The position numbers were made by a program, and so were the translations under genes. A stretch of 6,455 nucleotides of DNA from Acidobacteriota bacterium (GTDB lineage: Bacteria; Acidobacteriota; Terriglobia; Terriglobales; Acidobacteriaceae). Below are positions 4,700-6,455 of this stretch, in pieces (the first letter of the stretch is position 1; every line of letters begins with the position of its first letter). The stretch spans positions 2,757 through 9,211 of the forward strand of contig QIAI01000230.1 in assembly GCA_003224995.1 (NCBI GenBank). Direction: 5' to 3'. Below the pieces are notes generated by a model, which saw nothing but the letters and a program-made list of their open reading frames with translations, was not told the origin of the DNA and did no database searches.

Positions 4700-6019
4700 T
4701 CAGTGAACCTTTCCCGGGTACAGCTTCACTGCATTATCGTGCAAATAGCCGTGGGCCATTTCCAGTGCTTTGGCTTCGGTGACTTCGCCGGTTGCGATCA
4801 TTTCGGCCAGAGCTGCGGCCAAGCCGGTACGCGCGGTTTGCACCCCAAGCCAGTAGCTCTCTTCCGCGCCCAAAGCGTCATTGTACGGGAAGGAGTCGGT
4901 GCCGAAGGTGATCTTGTCCGGGAAAGTCTCCAGCCATTGCTTGAGCGAATCCTTGAAGCCGGCAGCGTACATCACGACTTCCATGAGCGAGGAGTCCATG
5001 TAGACATTCTTCACCGCCGCGAGCCAGATGGCCTCGCGCTCCAGGGGGTAACCTCCGTGGATCAGTACGAAGATCGTGTCCGCATAGCGCGGATCGCGGA
5101 GGATGTTCTCCAGATTCATCACGTTGCTTTCGGAAATGTTGAAGTAATCTCCGACCCCGACGGCGCTGTGGATGTGCACCGGAAGGTGCAGGCGGCCGCC
5201 TTCCCGGACTAAATAACGGAAAATGAAATCCTGGAACGTGCGGTACTCCTGCTCGGAGGGGACGCCTCCGGCGGCGTAATGTTTATAGATTTCTTCCGTT
5301 TGCTCTTTGCTGGGATCGCTGAAATGGGTCGGACGGAAATAGGCGACCTCAAACTTCATGGCGATGCCGCCCTTGTTCTTCTGATTGTCTTCGAGGACCT
5401 GCGAAATGAACTTCAGGTAATCGTCGAAACTGGTGGGCAGCTGCTGCAGATGCTCCTGCTCCATCCAACGGTGGAGCATTTTCTCCTGCAACGGCATATA
5501 GACGCCCTGGTCGGCGTTCCGGGCGCGCTCTTTCTGGTTATCGAAGGGCCACAGGAACGAATCGACGAAGAAGACCCATACGAAACGCTTGGGATCAAGA
5601 TAGTCGGCCATCATGGCGCGATTGGCGACCCCCTGCTCGATGTTGAGCTTGTCGAGGAGGTTCGAAAAATAGGCAGTTCCCTGCGCTTTCTTCAGTTCGG
5701 CTTTCTTGTTGACCAGCCACTTGGCGTGTTCGGGCGAGAGATCGGTGTAAGGGTAATTGAAGAGAGCTTTCGCGGCAGCGACGAGTTCGGGATTTGTGTC
5801 GCGTTCACGGAGCGGAGCGCTGCCCGGAGGCGATGCCATGGCGTCAACATCGGAGTCGTCCGGAAAACCGGGGTGGGCGTGGTGATCAAAAATCGCAATC
5901 TTCTCAATTTGCGGCAGCAGGCGGGTGTAGATGGTGTGGACCTGCTCGGGGGTGGCCAGGGGACGCGATTGCGCGAAGGCGGTTGCAACCAGGGCGAGAG
6001 TAGCGATGATGAATTTCAT
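4700..6019 (-). CDS. Secreted metal-dependent amidohydrolase, FluG-like
   Basis: 439 residues. A signal peptide (MKFIIATLALVATAFA, cleavage about AFA|QS) sends it out of the cytoplasm. The rest fits an amidohydrolase-2 TIM barrel. The first-strand metal motif is IFDHHAHPG (D45, H47, H49). K222 in GIAMKFEVAYFR is at the place of a conserved barrel lysine, H282 and H284 are in PVHIHSAVG, H321 is in VLIHGGYP, and D375 is in ITFGTDSFPY. The order of these motifs, and the HGGYP-LERE-NVYMDSS run, resemble the amidohydrolase half of FluG and related proteins. The substrate is unknown; a carboxylate, amide or lactone is plausible. An insertion of about 150 residues after the first strand (about 60-210) is rich in charged and aromatic residues. 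A good ribosome site precedes ATG 6019. The gene stands apart from its neighbours by 158 and 220 bases, so it may have its own promoter. Confidence 0.85.
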   Translation of the reverse strand: MKFIIATLALVATAFAQSRPLATPEQVHTIYTRLLPQIEKIAIFDHHAHPGFPDDSDVDAMASPPGSAPLRERDTNPELVAAAKALFNYPYTDLSPEHAKWLVNKKAELKKAQGTAYFSNLLDKLNIEQGVANRAMMADYLDPKRFVWVFFVDSFLWPFDNQKERARNADQGVYMPLQEKMLHRWMEQEHLQQLPTSFDDYLKFISQVLEDNQKNKGGIAMKFEVAYFRPTHFSDPSKEQTEEIYKHYAAGGVPSEQEYRTFQDFIFRYLVREGGRLHLPVHIHSAVGVGDYFNISESNVMNLENILRDPRYADTIFVLIHGGYPLEREAIWLAAVKNVYMDSSLMEVVMYAAGFKDSLKQWLETFPDKITFGTDSFPYNDALGAEESYWLGVQTARTGLAAALAEMIATGEVTEAKALEMAHGYLHDNAVKLYPGKVH

Positions 6020-6024
6020 TTGGT

Positions 6025-6028
6025 CTCC
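6025..6028 (-). promoter_or_regulatory. Ribosome binding site for the amidohydrolase
   Basis: On the - strand GGAG is followed by five bases (ACCAA) and ATG 6019. The spacing is normal and the start gives a complete signal peptide, so it is secure. Confidence 0.7.
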
Positions 6029-6063
6029 AAAAGCTGTTAGCTCTTAGGAAATTCAAAAGCTTT

Positions 6064-6101
6064 TAACCGCGAAGTTCGCGAAGGATGCGCGAAGGTCGCG
6101 A
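6064..6101 (+). repeat. Dispersed GC-rich repeat, copy C
   Basis: It begins TAACCGCGAAGTTCGCGAAG and goes on with GCGCGAAGG. The first 21 bases agree with copy A (read on the - strand from 1140) at about 18 positions. It lies just upstream of the amidohydrolase and is preceded by the palindrome AAAAGCTTTT (6055-6064). The open frame across it gives FANFAVKSF, a peptide produced by the repeat and not a real product. Confidence 0.5.
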
Positions 6102-6173
6102 CAAATGCTTCTCAAATATGCTTCGGAGTCTGCGTGCCGCCTCAACCCACTGACAAGTTTCCTAAGCCGTGCA

Positions 6174-6194
6174 GCGGAGAATCTTCTTCTCCGC
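6174..6194. other. Hairpin, 8-bp perfect stem, after the aminotransferase gene
   Basis: GCGGAGAA (6174-6181) pairs perfectly with TTCTCCGC (6187-6194) around TCTTC. It follows, on the - strand, six bases after the 28-nt palindromic repeat, so two GC-rich hairpins sit in tandem behind the aminotransferase stop. There is no T-run; a role in 3' end protection is possible but not shown. Confidence 0.4.
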
Positions 6195-6199
6195 ACCGC

Positions 6200-6227
6200 T
6201 CGACGGGCGAGGACGCCCGCCGCTCCA
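6200..6227 (-). repeat. 28-nt palindromic repeat, copy 2 (after aminotransferase)
   Basis: It matches 4069-4096 at 27 of 28 positions and has the same orientation. The one change puts a mismatch in the stem on the + strand but a G-U pair in RNA from the - strand. It begins 12 bases past the aminotransferase stop codon, so both copies lie directly downstream of a coding region on the - strand. Confidence 0.8.
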
Positions 6228-6239
6228 TCGCCTGGTTCA

Positions 6240-6455
6240 TCATCTGGTCGCAGGCGCTCCTTGCCAGGCGGCGGAAGCTTTTTTGATTCTTTCCACGGCT
6301 TCGTGCAGGGTAGAGTTGGAAGAGGCGAAGGAGAACCGGACGAACTCTCCACCCGTAGGTCCGAAGGCGGCTCCCGGAATACCGGCGACTCCCGCTTCTT
6401 CGACCATGATCCGACAGACTTCCTCGGCGCTGATGCCGGTTTCCGTGATGTTGAC
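6240..6455 (-). CDS. Class I/II PLP aminotransferase, C-terminal end (partial)
   Basis: The last 71 residues are present; the start lies beyond the window. The frame reads VNITETGISAEEVCRIMVEE, then AGVAGIPGAAFGPTGGEFVR, then FSFASSNSTLHEAVERIKKA and ends at TGA (6240-6242). The GIPG-x-AFG-x-x-G-x-x-x-VRFSFA pattern followed by a helix with EAVERI is the C-terminal end of fold-type I aminotransferases of the aspartate/aromatic group. The Arg in VRFSFA (visible residue 40) is the expected binder of the substrate carboxylate. The PLP lysine is outside the window. An aspartate aminotransferase is the most frequent meaning of this ending and would suit a nearby threonine pathway, but tyrosine, alanine or other specificities cannot be excluded. 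Confidence 0.8.
   Translation of the reverse strand, partial: VNITETGISAEEVCRIMVEEAGVAGIPGAAFGPTGGEFVRFSFASSNSTLHEAVERIKKASAAWQGAPATR

Noticed and set aside
5279..6040. Plus-strand open frame of 253 codons opposite the amidohydrolase
   Set aside because: A mirror frame of a well supported gene; rich in Arg, Val and Gly without motifs, and no ribosome site found.
6053..6352. Minus-strand open frame of 99 codons between amidohydrolase and aminotransferase
   Set aside because: It combines an off-frame reading of the aminotransferase end with two repeats; the FANFAVKSF ending comes from the dispersed repeat.

Overview
The window looks like a chromosomal segment from a free-living, GC-rich bacterium. 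An Acidobacteriota (soil Terriglobia-like) source is my best guess. That guess rests on three things: the style of the proteins (secreted DinB-like protein, secreted FluG-like amidohydrolase, GHMP homoserine kinase with a GKGCGSSAAA loop), many short dispersed repeats in the gaps, and recalled similarity of those repeats to ones seen in such genomes. No database search was possible.

Layout. On the + strand, positions 1-180 hold the last 59 residues of an MFS transporter, and 353-922 hold a complete exported DinB-family protein. A gap of about 650 bases follows. It has no confident gene, but carries a candidate small minus-strand gene (1178-1363), a decayed second copy of part of that gene (991-1030), a dispersed GC-rich repeat and two small hairpins. 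The rest is on the - strand. Read in its own direction it is: the C-terminal end of a class I/II PLP aminotransferase (6455-6240), a secreted metal-dependent amidohydrolase (6019-4700), a cupin with a lysine-rich N-terminus (4541 down to 3876 as an open frame), threonine synthase thrC (4057-2681) and homoserine kinase thrB (2519-1575).

ThrB and ThrC catalyse the last two steps of threonine synthesis (homoserine to O-phosphohomoserine to threonine). They are very probably one transcription unit, although 161 bases lie between them and are largely filled by a 14-nt tandem repeat. No homoserine dehydrogenase is visible. The aminotransferase could feed aspartate to the same pathway, but two gaps and unrelated genes separate it, so this is conjecture. 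The amidohydrolase and cupin have no evident link to threonine.

The most noteworthy point is the cupin-thrC junction. A 28-nt palindromic repeat, present again after the aminotransferase gene, sits exactly where the cupin domain should end. The cupin frame runs through it and 182 bases into thrC, in another frame. thrC has no ordinary ribosome binding site of its own. I see no CRISPR array, tRNA, rRNA, transposase, phage gene or recognisable new multi-gene system.
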